A DNA stretch of 20,055 bases from the IMG/VR virus record IMGVR_UViG_3300025133_005215, positions 1 through 20,055 of that record; one strand, given 5' to 3'. Made by a program: the position numbers and the translations under genes. Positions 7,690-14,736 of the stretch are shown here, in pieces. This DNA is from a virus. Each line of letters starts with the position of its first letter. Positions within the stretch are counted from its first letter, which is position 1. Below the pieces are notes generated by a model. That model was given only the letters and a program-made list of their open reading frames with translations, made no database searches and was not told the origin of the DNA.

Positions 7690-9708
7690 TTACCTCGACG
7701 TGTAGGGGTTCACGCGCCCGGTGACGCCTCCGCCGGTAGCACGCCGGAGGGTACTCGACGCGCGAAGGTGATCCTTCACGAAGGCGTCGAAGATCCGGTG
7801 CGTCTGACGGTAGGACGGCCCACCGCCTCCGCCCATGCCGCCGATCTGCCGGGCGAGGCCCTCGGGCGTCTGGGATGCGACGACGAGATCGCCCTCGGAG
7901 AAGGTCGCAGTCGCGCCGCCGCCGCCGGCCTGGACGACGCCGGGCGTGTCGCTGAAGAAGTTCCCGATCGCCTCGCCGGTGCGAGAGACGAGCCCGTCGT
8001 CGCCGAAGAGCTCTCCCATGTCGAACATGTCCTTTACGCCCTGCCACAGGTCGCGGACGAAGTCGCCGATCCCGCGCTTGATCGATGCCCAGAGCTCTTT
8101 CGCGGTCGTGTCCGCGAGGGCGTTTAGCCCGTCGATCGCCTTCTCCCAAAGCGCCTTGACGAAGGCGACCGCCATCTCGGGCGCGCCGAGCACCATGCGC
8201 TTTTGCATCTCGAAGGCCAGTTTGATCACGGCGCCTATGAACTCCGGATCGGTGAGCATGTCGGCGAGCGCCGTACCGAGCTCGTCGAGGCTGTCGACCA
8301 ACGCCGGGATCACCTCCTCGACCAGGCTCACGACGAAGTCCTTCACGGCGTCAGGCGCGTCGGCGAGGCCGGTCGCGAAGGCGAGGATCTCGTCGCGGAG
8401 CCCTTCGAGGGTGCCGCGGAGGTTCGTGATCAGGTCGACGGCGGCGGCGACGAGAGCGCCCTGCGGTCCCAGCATCGACAGCACGGACGACAGGCCACCC
8501 TGGAACGTGTAGATCCCCTCGGTCACCCGATCGAAGGTGCTCGGCACATCGACTGCGACCTCCCCGAGCGCCTCGACGAGCTCCTCGACTTCCTCGGCCG
8601 ACTTCTTCGCCGCGGGCGCGACCTTCGCGACCTCCTCGGCGACCTCTTCGGCGTTCTCAGCGACCGCGGGGAGGCCGCCGCCGGAACCGCTGCCCTGGTT
8701 CGCGGCCTTCGACAGCTTCACGAAGCTGTCCATTGCGTCGGTCGCGCGCTCGGCCATCTCGTCGAGGTCGAGGATCACCGGCGACAGGGCGGCGCCGACG
8801 AACGTGAACGCCTCGCCGAACTCGCCCTTAAGCACCAGGTCGACAGCCTTCCCGAGGAACTTGATCCGTTCGAGCACGGCGTCGATCGCTGCGCTGGCGA
8901 TCTCCTTCAGGAACACGAAGCCCGCGGTGAAGTCGTTCAGGAGCTCCGCGCCGCCCACGAAGTCGGTCAAGTCGGCGAGCGCGCCGACCAGTACGGTCTT
9001 GAAGGTCGCGAGCTCCCGTTGCCAGGACGCCGCCGCCGCCGCCGCCGCTGGACCGACGCCGACGCCGAACCGGTCGGAGAGCTCGACGAAGGCGTCGAGG
9101 GCCTCCTTTTCGCCGAGGGCCTGGAGAAGCTTCGTCCCGTTCGCGCCGAAGAGCGCCGTCGCCGCCGCCGCGCGCTGGGTTGGGTCCTCGGTCGCATAGA
9201 TCGCGTCGGTGATCTTCCGGATCGCCTGCTCGCCGGTGACGTTCGCCGCCGTCATGTCCTCGGTCGAGATGCCCAGCAGGTCGAGGCCCTTCGTCGCTCT
9301 CGAGGAGCCCTTCTCGACATCCGACATGATCTTCGGGATCTGGGTCACGATCCCGGCCATGTCCGCGGCCTTCAGTCCGGAGCCCTCGAAGGCGAGGCGG
9401 AGCCCGCCGAGCGTCTCCGCGGTGATCCCGGTTCGCGTTTCGAGGTCAACGAGCTCGTTCCGAAGGTCCGCGACCTTCTGGAGCGCCTTGCCGACGCCGA
9501 CGACGAAGGCCAGTACCGCGACCTTCGCCGCCTTGAACGAGGCGGTCGCCGACTTGCCGGCGGTGAGGCTCGAGGTGCCGACCTTGTCGACCGAGCCGGA
9601 CGCCTTGCCGGCGGCGCTCTTCATGTCGTCCAGCCCGTCGACCATGGCGTCGCGGGCGCGCTCGATCCCGCGGGTGTCTTCGACGAACTCGATCGGGATC
9701 TGTGCCAT
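7690..9708 (-). CDS. Tail tape measure protein (672 aa)
   Basis: This protein sets tail length and leaves through the tail during DNA ejection. Typical features are the N-terminal block ETRTGITAETLGGLRLAFEG (about 89-108) and ATALFGANGTKLLQALGE (about 183-200). Helical, Ala/Glu-rich segments run through the middle (AEEVAEEVAKVAPAAKKSAE), and hydrophobic patches lie at about 62-75 and 412-428. Near the C-terminus TFSEGDLVVASQTPEGLAR (about 602-620) matches the conserved end motif of many tape measures. A poly-Ala run at 221-227 is encoded by a GCC repeat. It lies right after the tail assembly chaperone with its frameshift, the standard siphophage order. By the rule of roughly 0.15 nm per residue the tail would be near 100 nm (inference). 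Confidence 0.93.
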   Translation of the reverse strand: MAQIPIEFVEDTRGIERARDAMVDGLDDMKSAAGKASGSVDKVGTSSLTAGKSATASFKAAKVAVLAFVVGVGKALQKVADLRNELVDLETRTGITAETLGGLRLAFEGSGLKAADMAGIVTQIPKIMSDVEKGSSRATKGLDLLGISTEDMTAANVTGEQAIRKITDAIYATEDPTQRAAAATALFGANGTKLLQALGEKEALDAFVELSDRFGVGVGPAAAAAAASWQRELATFKTVLVGALADLTDFVGGAELLNDFTAGFVFLKEIASAAIDAVLERIKFLGKAVDLVLKGEFGEAFTFVGAALSPVILDLDEMAERATDAMDSFVKLSKAANQGSGSGGGLPAVAENAEEVAEEVAKVAPAAKKSAEEVEELVEALGEVAVDVPSTFDRVTEGIYTFQGGLSSVLSMLGPQGALVAAAVDLITNLRGTLEGLRDEILAFATGLADAPDAVKDFVVSLVEEVIPALVDSLDELGTALADMLTDPEFIGAVIKLAFEMQKRMVLGAPEMAVAFVKALWEKAIDGLNALADTTAKELWASIKRGIGDFVRDLWQGVKDMFDMGELFGDDGLVSRTGEAIGNFFSDTPGVVQAGGGGATATFSEGDLVVASQTPEGLARQIGGMGGGGGPSYRQTHRIFDAFVKDHLRASSTLRRATGGGVTGRVNPYTSR

Positions 9709-9734
9709 GGGTGGAGTTTAACCCCGTCCTGGTC

Positions 9735-10040
9735 CTACCCGAACACGTCCTCGAGCCCGGCCAGTTGCGGAGGAAGGGCCGCCTCCGAGCCCTGGGAGGC
9801 CCCAGGACCGCCCGAGGGCACTCCGGCGACGAACGATGCCACGTCGATCGCCGAGAGGCCCTGAAGGGTGATCCCTGCGCTCTCCGGTGCACGTCGCCAG
9901 AGCCACCACGCGAGCCACTCGACCCGGGCCTCGGAGGGAAGGTCGAGGAACGACGACTCTCCGCGCCCGTCGAGATGGAAGAGGCCGACCTCGAGCGCGA
10001 CCGCGGCAAGCGTCCTCAGGAGGTCTTGCGGGCTCGGCCC
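9735..10040 (-). CDS. T-part of the tail assembly chaperone, reached by -1 frameshift
   Basis: This open frame has no ATG, GTG or TTG that would start a protein of useful length, so it is easily missed. It reads on from the end of the upstream chaperone gene in the -1 frame. It encodes GPSPQDLLRTLAAVALEVGL, then a Trp-rich stretch (ARVEWLAWWLWRRA) and ends LAGLEDVFG at a TAG. In lambda-like tail phages, gene G ribosomes slip back one base in a minority of cases to make the fusion gpGT, which chaperones the tape measure. Position (before the tape measure), direction of shift and protein-like sequence all fit. The start given here (10040) assumes slippage at the second AAG AAG pair. The real slip may be some codons upstream. 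The fused product would have about 246 residues. Confidence 0.78.
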   Translation of the reverse strand, partial: GPSPQDLLRTLAAVALEVGLFHLDGRGESSFLDLPSEARVEWLAWWLWRRAPESAGITLQGLSAIDVASFVAGVPSGGPGASQGSEAALPPQLAGLEDVFG

Positions 10041-10474
10041 TTCTTGCGGCTCTTCTTCGTCGTCGCCGGTGCGCCGCTCACGGCCGACGAGAAAGACGCC
10101 TTGCGCGACGCCTGGGAGAGCTCGCCGAACAGGCCCTGGATCCCCTCCATGAAGCCGCCGACCAACCCCATGATCTGGGGGAAGGTGTAGTACGACTCGA
10201 GGAGCTCGTCGACGACGTCGGCCTCGCCGACCAGGTCGAGGTGCTCGTGATGCCAGGCACCGGCGAACACGCCGCCGACCAGGTCGAGGGTCGCCTTCAG
10301 GCCAGCGATCCCGTCGGGCGCCTCGAAGCCCTCGAGCGTATCGAGGAGCTCGATCACCTCGACGAGCGGCGGAAGGCGGAAGGCGTGCGCGTCGTGTCCG
10401 TGCGGCGCGTCCTCGACGGTGACGACGAAGACGCGACCGCCGGAGAGGTCGCGAGGGGTGGGGCGTTCGATCAT
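10016..10474 (-). CDS. Tail assembly chaperone, G-like product (152 aa)
   Basis: This is the unshifted chaperone that binds the tape measure during tail building. The ATG overlaps the TGA of the preceding gene (ATGA) and has the ribosome site GGAGGACCACC. The longer upstream frame is a shadow. The N-terminus is MIERPTPRDLSGGRVFVVTV; the middle is helical with many hydrophobic residues (FPQIMGLVGGFMEGIQGLFG). The C-terminus is very basic (TTKKSRKKGRARKTS). In the -1 frame the same bases give the acidic stretch GDDEEEPQEGPSP, followed by the T-part. No recognisable motif identifies the family; the call rests on order, length and the overlapping -1 frame, which together are characteristic. Confidence 0.82.
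   Translation of the reverse strand: MIERPTPRDLSGGRVFVVTVEDAPHGHDAHAFRLPPLVEVIELLDTLEGFEAPDGIAGLKATLDLVGGVFAGAWHHEHLDLVGEADVVDELLESYYTFPQIMGLVGGFMEGIQGLFGELSQASRKASFSSAVSGAPATTKKSRKKGRARKTS
10030..10060 (-). promoter_or_regulatory. Probable -1 programmed frameshift region
   Basis: Near the 3' end of the G-like gene, frame 0 contains two tandem lysine pairs, AAG AAG at 10057-10052 and at 10045-10040. Slippage back one base at either leads directly into the T-part. No perfect X XXY YYZ heptamer (such as GGGAAAG) is present in this stretch, so the exact slip point is not settled. The AAG AAG GGC CGA pair is my preferred candidate. Confidence 0.45.
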
Positions 10475-10956
10475 GCGGGTGGTCCTCCGCGCTTGTGGTA
10501 GGCCCGGATCCATTCGTCGACGTCGGTCGTACCGTCGGGCATGTGGTAGAGGGCGGCCTTCACGCCGTCGACAGGGACGTCGAGCCGGCGCGAGAAGGTG
10601 CCGAAGATCACCTCGGCTTGTACGTCGCCGACGACGCCGGCGACGCCCTTCCCGCGGTCGTTCCTGCGGAGCCGGGGGTCGTCGGCAATGGCGACCAGGC
10701 GCCGGGCGGAATGCACGAGGATCTTCACCTGCCAGTCGCGCCCTTTCAGGAGGAGATCGCGCCGCTTCAGGCAGTACTTGATCTCTGCCTTCTGGGGCGG
10801 CGGAGCTCGGCGGAATGGCTTCTTCTGGCGCCACAAGGGGTGTACCAGGTCGAGGCGGTGCTCGAGCTCGGCGATCTCGTGTCGGTATGGGTGGCCCGGG
10901 TGCCGCTCGTCGTCGAGGGTGAGCGGCGTCCCCCGGTGGCCCGCGGGGGAGAACAT
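10471..10956 (-). CDS. Unknown protein between tail tube and tail chaperone (161 aa)
   Basis: The ATG is preceded by GAGGTAGCGC, a good ribosome site, and lies 11 nt after the tail tube stop. The protein is basic and mainly helical: HEIAELEHRLDLVHPLWRQK near residues 26-45, then KAEIKYCLKRRDLLLKGRDW and ILVHSARRLVAIADDPRLRR. The C-terminus has VDEWIRAYHKRGGPPA. I do not recognise a family. A gene at this place, between tail tube and G/GT chaperone, is common in siphophages and is often an unnamed tail protein or a virion accessory. It is coupled to the chaperone gene by an ATGA overlap. Confidence 0.75.
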   Translation of the reverse strand: MFSPAGHRGTPLTLDDERHPGHPYRHEIAELEHRLDLVHPLWRQKKPFRRAPPPQKAEIKYCLKRRDLLLKGRDWQVKILVHSARRLVAIADDPRLRRNDRGKGVAGVVGDVQAEVIFGTFSRRLDVPVDGVKAALYHMPDGTTDVDEWIRAYHKRGGPPA

Positions 10957-10967
10957 GCGCTACCTCG

Positions 10968-11474
10968 TCAGGAGATGACCGGCGCGACCGCGTAGCTTGT
11001 GCCGGTGGTCGGGATCGTGAGCGGCGAGCCGTCGCCCATGCCGCCGCGGAGCGCGGAGAAGGGCAGCGCGATCGTCTTGTCGCTCTCGCCGAAGGCGTCG
11101 CCGTCGATCACGACGTTCGTGGTGAACGTGTACGTGTCCGTGTTCGCGCCGAGGGTGCTCGCCCAATTGTCCAGGGTGTAGCCGCCGGCGTACATGAAGA
11201 GGATGTCAGGGAGGGTCTGGTACGTCTCGGGCTCGGCGGTGTCGCCGAGGTCGCGGAGGTTCGTCGTCCACCCGTAGGTCATGGGCTGATCGTCGACGTT
11301 CCGGACGTCCGGCGTCGCGCCGAACGCGCCGCGGTCGAGGTACGCCTCGACGGACACGCCCGGGACGGTAAGCGAGAAGTCACCGGGCTCCTTCGAGATC
11401 GTGTACGTCTCGGAACCGTCGGTGATGCTGAGGACGACGTCGCGCTTGTTGCGGACGGTGCCGGATTCGGCCAT
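10968..11474 (-). CDS. Major tail (tube) protein (168 aa)
   Basis: The protein likely stacks in rings to form the tail tube. The start at 11474 has a strong Shine-Dalgarno, TAGGAG, 6 nt upstream. The frame extends further but that part is an Arg/Pro-rich shadow of the neighbouring gene. The sequence is beta-rich and Gly/Thr-rich as tail tubes are: RDVVLSITDGSETYTISKEP near the start, then PMTYGWTTNLRDL and a conserved-looking middle DTYTFTTNVVIDGDAFGESD (about 116-135). The end is GGMGDGSPLTIPTTGTSYAV. Position after the tail completion genes and before the chaperone and tape measure supports the call. It is based on fold type and order rather than a signature motif. Confidence 0.82.
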   Translation of the reverse strand: MAESGTVRNKRDVVLSITDGSETYTISKEPGDFSLTVPGVSVEAYLDRGAFGATPDVRNVDDQPMTYGWTTNLRDLGDTAEPETYQTLPDILFMYAGGYTLDNWASTLGANTDTYTFTTNVVIDGDAFGESDKTIALPFSALRGGMGDGSPLTIPTTGTSYAVAPVIS

Positions 11475-11482
11475 GAGAGCTC

Positions 11483-11827
11483 CTAGAGGTTGCGCTCTAC
11501 CACGGTGGGCAGGATCTCGGTGAGGCGGGTGTCGGTGTCTGCGAGGATCGGGTCGACGACCTGGTCCGCGGCGAGCTCTCCCGAGCCGGCGATCGTCACG
11601 TCGGAAGCATAGCCGACCCGGTTGTCGATCTGGGTCGTGGAACCGTCGGAGACGACCTCCCACCCGTCCGCGCTCGTTCCGGTCTTCCTCGGCCACGCGG
11701 CGCGGATCTCCGCGACGGCGACCCGGGCCTCTTCGTCGACGACGAACCGCGTCTCGTCGATCACGCGGCGCGCGCCAGCGTCGAAGGCGGCGAGCACCTC
11801 GGCGGCGTCGACCTGAATGTCGATCAC
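11483..11827 (-). CDS. HK97 gp10-like neck/tail completion protein (114 aa)
   Basis: The start is a GTG overlapping the stop of the upstream gene (GTGA). The longer frame upstream is a shadow. The protein begins VIDIQVDAAEVLAAFDAGAR, a helix followed by EEARVAVAEIRAAWPRKTGT and SADGWEVVSDG. The pattern of an N-terminal helix, then P-x-K-T-G-x-S and a beta strand is typical of HK97 gp10-like proteins (the TG-R/S turn after a Pro), which join head and tail. The remainder is acidic and ends LPTVVERNL. It lies between the tail terminator and the tail tube genes. In many phages the gp10-like gene comes before the terminator, so the order here is slightly different or the two calls may be swapped. 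Confidence 0.75.
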   Translation of the reverse strand: MIDIQVDAAEVLAAFDAGARRVIDETRFVVDEEARVAVAEIRAAWPRKTGTSADGWEVVSDGSTTQIDNRVGYASDVTIAGSGELAADQVVDPILADTDTRLTEILPTVVERNL

Positions 11828-12276
11828 AGGTACGACCCGATCGTGAAGTCGTGCGACACCTTGAAGAGCAGATCGGCGGCGATGCGCTCGCCGTGCGTGT
11901 CGGTGCCGTAGAGCGCCTTGACGAAGGTCACGTCGTAGTCTGCGACGTCGTCGCCCTTGTCGAGGAGCGCGTCGACGAGCTTCAGCGCGTAGGTGTCGAC
12001 GAAGCCCTCCCACGACGACACCGCGTCGTGGATGTTGAACCGGTACAGGATCGACGCGCGCACCTGGTGCTCGAGCCGCATCTCGTCCGAGCCGCGGTAG
12101 TTCACGTTCCTGCTCTCGTCGATCGCGAGCGCGTAGACGTTACCGGCGTTCGCGAGGGTGTCGGGCACCTTGCGCGCGCTGAAGAGCACCGGCGCCGCCG
12201 TGAAGCCCTCCGCGGTGATCGCCGTCGCCAGGTTCCCGAGGACCGTGCCGAGGCTGTCGTTCGGCGCGCTTGCCAT
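11824..12276 (-). CDS. Tail terminator-like protein (150 aa)
   Basis: This probably caps the growing tail tube and joins it to the head, as lambda gpU does. The N-terminal helix (GTVLGNLATAITAEG) is followed by a beta strand region and the block HQVRASILYRFNIHDAVSSW, then a helix EGFVDTYALKLVDALLDKGD. The alternation of a beta strand and a helix of this size is typical for the terminator family. The ATG lies one base after the upstream stop; the ribosome site is weak. It overlaps the next gene by 4 bases. No signature residue clinches the call, so it relies on secondary structure pattern and order. Confidence 0.68.
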   Translation of the reverse strand: MASAPNDSLGTVLGNLATAITAEGFTAAPVLFSARKVPDTLANAGNVYALAIDESRNVNYRGSDEMRLEHQVRASILYRFNIHDAVSSWEGFVDTYALKLVDALLDKGDDVADYDVTFVKALYGTDTHGERIAADLLFKVSHDFTIGSYL

Positions 12277-12277
12277 G

Positions 12278-13021
12278 TCAGATCCAGCGCGAGCGGTTCG
12301 AGTCGGAGCTCGTCAGGAACAGGACACCGACGCCGGGTTCGCCGCGGTCGGCGTCGGCCTGCTTCCCGCTCTCGACCAGGTCGAGATCAAGACGGAGCGC
12401 GGCGAAGTCGGCCTCGTGCTCCTCTTCGTAATGCTCGGCCTGGGAGATGTACGACCCGCCGCCGCGGGCGTTCGTGGCCATGCCCCGGAAACCCATCGCG
12501 AGCGCCTTCGAGACGTGCGCGTCGACGACCTGGGAGGCGTCGAGCACCAGATCGGGCCGGAGCCCTTCGCGGATCAGGCGCCGGACGACCGTCTCGAACG
12601 CCTTGTCCCGTACTTCGGCCCAATCGGACCAGGCCGCGGGCTTGAGGTTCGTGATCCCAGGGTGGCGCGCTTCGAGGTCGGAGTCGTCGATCGCCGGGCG
12701 GAGGGAGAAGCGGACGAGCCAACAGGGACGGCGCACGACGTGGGTGTCGCCGTCGACGGTGAGCGTCCATCGCTCCTCGTACGCCTGGGAGAAGTCCAGG
12801 GTCGCCGGGACGTCGCCCGCGACCAGGGCCACGGTCGCGGTGTAGGGACCAGAGCCGGCGACGGTCGCCGCGCGGTCGTCGACGATCGCCGTCTGCTCGT
12901 GGTCGAGGAGGTCGTAGGTCGCAGCGGTGAGCGTCCCACCGCCCACACGGAGCACCGTGTCGACGGCGCGCGCGCGCTCGACGAAGACAGGGTGCGGGGT
13001 GCGGACGGTGAGCGTCGCCAT
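12278..13021 (-). CDS. Probable head-tail adaptor/connector protein (247 aa)
   Basis: The gene lies 3 nt after the stop of the fiber-like gene. The N-terminal part (residues about 1-110) is beta-rich with repeated Thr/Val strands, for example TATVALVAGDVPATLDFSQA. The C-terminal half is helical: SDWAEVRDKAFETVVRRLIR, VLDASQVVDAHVSKALAMGF and HYEEEHEADFAALRLDLDLV. The helical part resembles head-tail adaptor proteins (HK97 gp6 type) that bind the portal. The position between head and tail completion genes supports this. Fusion of a beta domain to such an adaptor is a less usual layout, and no precise family could be named. Confidence 0.66.
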   Translation of the reverse strand: MATLTVRTPHPVFVERARAVDTVLRVGGGTLTAATYDLLDHEQTAIVDDRAATVAGSGPYTATVALVAGDVPATLDFSQAYEERWTLTVDGDTHVVRRPCWLVRFSLRPAIDDSDLEARHPGITNLKPAAWSDWAEVRDKAFETVVRRLIREGLRPDLVLDASQVVDAHVSKALAMGFRGMATNARGGGSYISQAEHYEEEHEADFAALRLDLDLVESGKQADADRGEPGVGVLFLTSSDSNRSRWI

Positions 13022-13024
13022 GGT

Positions 13025-13660
13025 CTACGCCGCCGGGTCGATGCTGCGGATCCGGTAGATGACTTCGTACTTCACCGGCGAGTCGCCGGCGGCGGAGAAC
13101 CAGTCGTTGGATGCGTGCGCGACGATCGCGGCGTTCGCGACTGGGACACAGTCGATCCCGTGGGTGACGGCATGGGTGTCCGCGGTCTGGTCCATGAAGC
13201 CCGTTTCAGCGACCTGACCGACGACCTCGTCTCCGGAGCCGTTCGTGTACTTCGCCATGAGGTTTCCGGTCTTCGTGCCGTCGTAGGCGGCGGTCGCGTA
13301 GTCCAGGAACCAGTGAATGCTCTGCACCTCGACGTACTTCCCAGCGCCGGGCGCCGCGACGATCGTCTGGGGGGCACTGTTCAGGTTCCCGGCGGTCGCG
13401 CCGGCTGCGATGGTGCCGGAGGCGGCGAACACGCCGTCGAGGGCGAGCCACGTCCCGCCGCCCGCGGTCGCATAGAGGCCGGTGTTCTGGTCGCCGTCGG
13501 TGCGGAGGTAGAGGGAGCCGCCCGGGTCGGTCGCCGAGGGCGCGCCGGCGCCGCTGGAGATCATGGGGACAAGGCTGTCGTCCTGCCCCTTCGCGGAGCG
13601 GACGCCAAAACCGACGGCGGCGGTCGCCTTCAAGAGGCGCTGTACGAACTTGGAAGCCAT
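13025..13660 (-). CDS. Head fiber or decoration-like protein (211 aa)
   Basis: The ATG has GGAG 7 nt upstream. Near residues 30-75 the protein reads LVPMISSGAGAPSATDPGGS, then LYLRTDGDQNTGLYAT and GGGTWLALDG. This G-x-P-S...GSLYLRTDG...W pattern is seen in short trimeric fiber and head-fiber proteins. The C-terminal 110 residues are beta-rich and carry an aromatic core (VQSIHWFLDY, YEVIYRIRSIDPAA). An N-terminal basic helix (SKFVQRLLKATAAVGFGVR) could bind the capsid. A location among head genes favours a capsid decoration or head fiber over a tail fiber. This is inference from motif and context. Confidence 0.65.
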   Translation of the reverse strand: MASKFVQRLLKATAAVGFGVRSAKGQDDSLVPMISSGAGAPSATDPGGSLYLRTDGDQNTGLYATAGGGTWLALDGVFAASGTIAAGATAGNLNSAPQTIVAAPGAGKYVEVQSIHWFLDYATAAYDGTKTGNLMAKYTNGSGDEVVGQVAETGFMDQTADTHAVTHGIDCVPVANAAIVAHASNDWFSAAGDSPVKYEVIYRIRSIDPAA

Positions 13661-13672
13661 GGAGGATCTCCA

Positions 13673-13688
13673 TACGCCCGCGGGCGTA
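13673..13688. repeat. 16-nt perfect palindrome TACGCCCGCGGGCGTA
   Basis: The palindrome lies in the 40-nt gap between the 64-aa gene and the fiber-like gene, 13 nt before the latter's ATG. It has no loop, so as RNA it would need a small loop opened in the middle. The inner 14 bases also occur at 4785-4798 inside the large tail gene. It may be a chance product of high GC or a protein binding site. Confidence 0.4.
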
Positions 13689-13700
13689 GCTTGGGGGTGT

Positions 13701-13895
13701 TCAGGGGTCGCGCTTCAGGGGAGGCGGGAGCCGGCCCGTCCGCACGCCTCGATCATAGCGCTTTCGCGCCCGGGCGATCTTCTTCTCGACCCAGGCGTCG
13801 TAGCCGGCGCGCTTCTCTCGTGGCACGTCTTCGCGCCGTGCTTGCTCTCTGAGCTTCTCCGAGGTGTCTCGGACGCCTGGGAGCTCACCCGGCAT
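13701..13895 (-). CDS. 64-aa basic protein of unknown function
   Basis: The protein reads MPGELPGVRDTSEKLREQAR, then EDVPREKRAGYDAWVEKKIA and RARKRYDRGVRTGRLPPP. It is strongly basic and helical and has no membrane segment. Its ATG overlaps the end of the upstream 254-aa gene by 11 bases, as expected in a compact operon. Its position among head genes suggests a small virion or assembly protein, but nothing specific can be said. A basic, helical small protein could also bind nucleic acid. Confidence 0.66.
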   Translation of the reverse strand: MPGELPGVRDTSEKLREQARREDVPREKRAGYDAWVEKKIARARKRYDRGVRTGRLPPPLKRDP

Positions 13896-14649
13896 CGACG
13901 GCGGCCTCCACGCGCTTCCTGGCGCGCTTGCGGGTGGGCCGCGGGCTCTCGACCGGGACGGGCTCGAGGTCCACCGGCGCCGCCGGGCTCTCGCCGGCGT
14001 CGAGTTCGACGGGCGCGCCGTGCTTCGCGCGCACCGCTTCGAGGCTCTTCTCTGTCTTCGCGGCGCGCCGCGCCGCCGCCGGGTTGTGGTCGGCCTTCTG
14101 TTCGTTCCTGTTCAGGCGCTGGCCGAACTTCGCCTCGACCGCGGCGAGCACCTCGGGCGACACGTCGCCGAGGAGGTCGACGACGCGTTCGAGGAAGCGG
14201 AAGTAGCCGTCGCCGTCGCGCTTCATGTAGACCTGATTCCCGACCGTGACCGGCCTCGACCAGGCGTCATAGTGAGCCGCGCCGCGGCGGCCGTTGTACT
14301 TCCGACAGAAGCACGGGAGCACCTCGCCGAACGCCTCAACCTCGCCGATGTGCTCCCAGCGGATCACGATCCAGCCGCGGCGCTCCTTCGCTGCGATCGC
14401 CTGGTGTGGCGACCCTTGCGCGGAGACGCCGTCGACGCCGGGCGCGAACCGGAGCGGACGAAGGAGGGGCAGAAGGCGCCGCGTCCCGTCGCTGTGCTCG
14501 AAGACGTCCCAAGACGTCGGATGCACCATGAAGTAGAACGCGGGCGAGGGGAGCAGGTTCGGAAGGTTCGTTGCCGCCGCCGGCATGTCCGGAGACTCGC
14601 CGGCGCTCGCCGCGTGCGTGATCAGGTTGCGCGATCCGAGGTGCTTCAT
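13885..14649 (-). CDS. Unknown protein next to the capsid gene (254 aa)
   Basis: The ATG carries the ribosome site TAGGACCACACC, a motif shared with other genes of this phage. The N-terminal half includes PAFYFMVHPTSWDVFEHSDG and FAPGVDGVSAQGSP, then RGWIVIRWEHIGEV; it looks like a compact alpha/beta domain. A pair of Cys (113 and 115, in LPCFCRK) is present. Residues about 195-254 are low complexity, rich in Ala, Pro and Lys/Arg, ending in PTRKRARKR; this tail may bind nucleic acid. It follows the capsid gene after an 87-nt structured gap. I do not recognise the family. Confidence 0.75.
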   Translation of the reverse strand: MKHLGSRNLITHAASAGESPDMPAAATNLPNLLPSPAFYFMVHPTSWDVFEHSDGTRRLLPLLRPLRFAPGVDGVSAQGSPHQAIAAKERRGWIVIRWEHIGEVEAFGEVLPCFCRKYNGRRGAAHYDAWSRPVTVGNQVYMKRDGDGYFRFLERVVDLLGDVSPEVLAAVEAKFGQRLNRNEQKADHNPAAARRAAKTEKSLEAVRAKHGAPVELDAGESPAAPVDLEPVPVESPRPTRKRARKRVEAAVDAG

Positions 14650-14652
14650 GGT

Positions 14653-14660
14653 GTGGTCCT
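14653..14660 (-). promoter_or_regulatory. AGGACCAC ribosome binding site
   Basis: AGGACCAC stands a few bases before the ATG of the 254-aa gene and supports this start. The same octamer, or a close match, precedes the genes at 10474, 16344, 18178 and 18598. Confidence 0.6.
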
Positions 14661-14670
14661 AGTGGGGGGT

Positions 14671-14725
14671 GGGGCGCCGCCGGGAGCCGGTAGGGACCAC
14701 GCTACGTAGCCCCCAACGGCGCCCC
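14671..14725 (-). promoter_or_regulatory. Large stem-loop in the gap after the capsid gene
   Basis: GGGGCGCCG at 14671-14679 pairs perfectly with CGGCGCCCC at 14717-14725. The loop holds the perfect 10-nt palindrome GCTACGTAGC (14701-14710). It starts 12 nt after the capsid stop in the direction of transcription and lacks a U run. It may limit transcription past the capsid gene or protect the capsid mRNA from decay (inference). Confidence 0.5.
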
Positions 14726-14736
14726 GGAGGTCTGGT

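Noticed and set aside
9027-9052. GCC-type triplet repeat as a possible regulatory repeat
   Set aside because: It lies in frame within the tape measure gene and simply encodes a poly-Ala run.
8203-9864. Plus-strand open frame of 553 codons
   Set aside because: It is antisense to the tape measure gene and rich in Arg, Glu, Asp, Gly and Leu without motifs.
9718-9918. 66-aa minus-strand frame before the tape measure
   Set aside because: It overlaps the frameshift T-part in another frame and is Arg/Gly-rich with no motif; the T-part is far more protein-like.
12158-13852. Plus-strand open frame of 564 codons
   Set aside because: It covers several well-supported minus-strand genes and their junctions and shows the same shadow composition.
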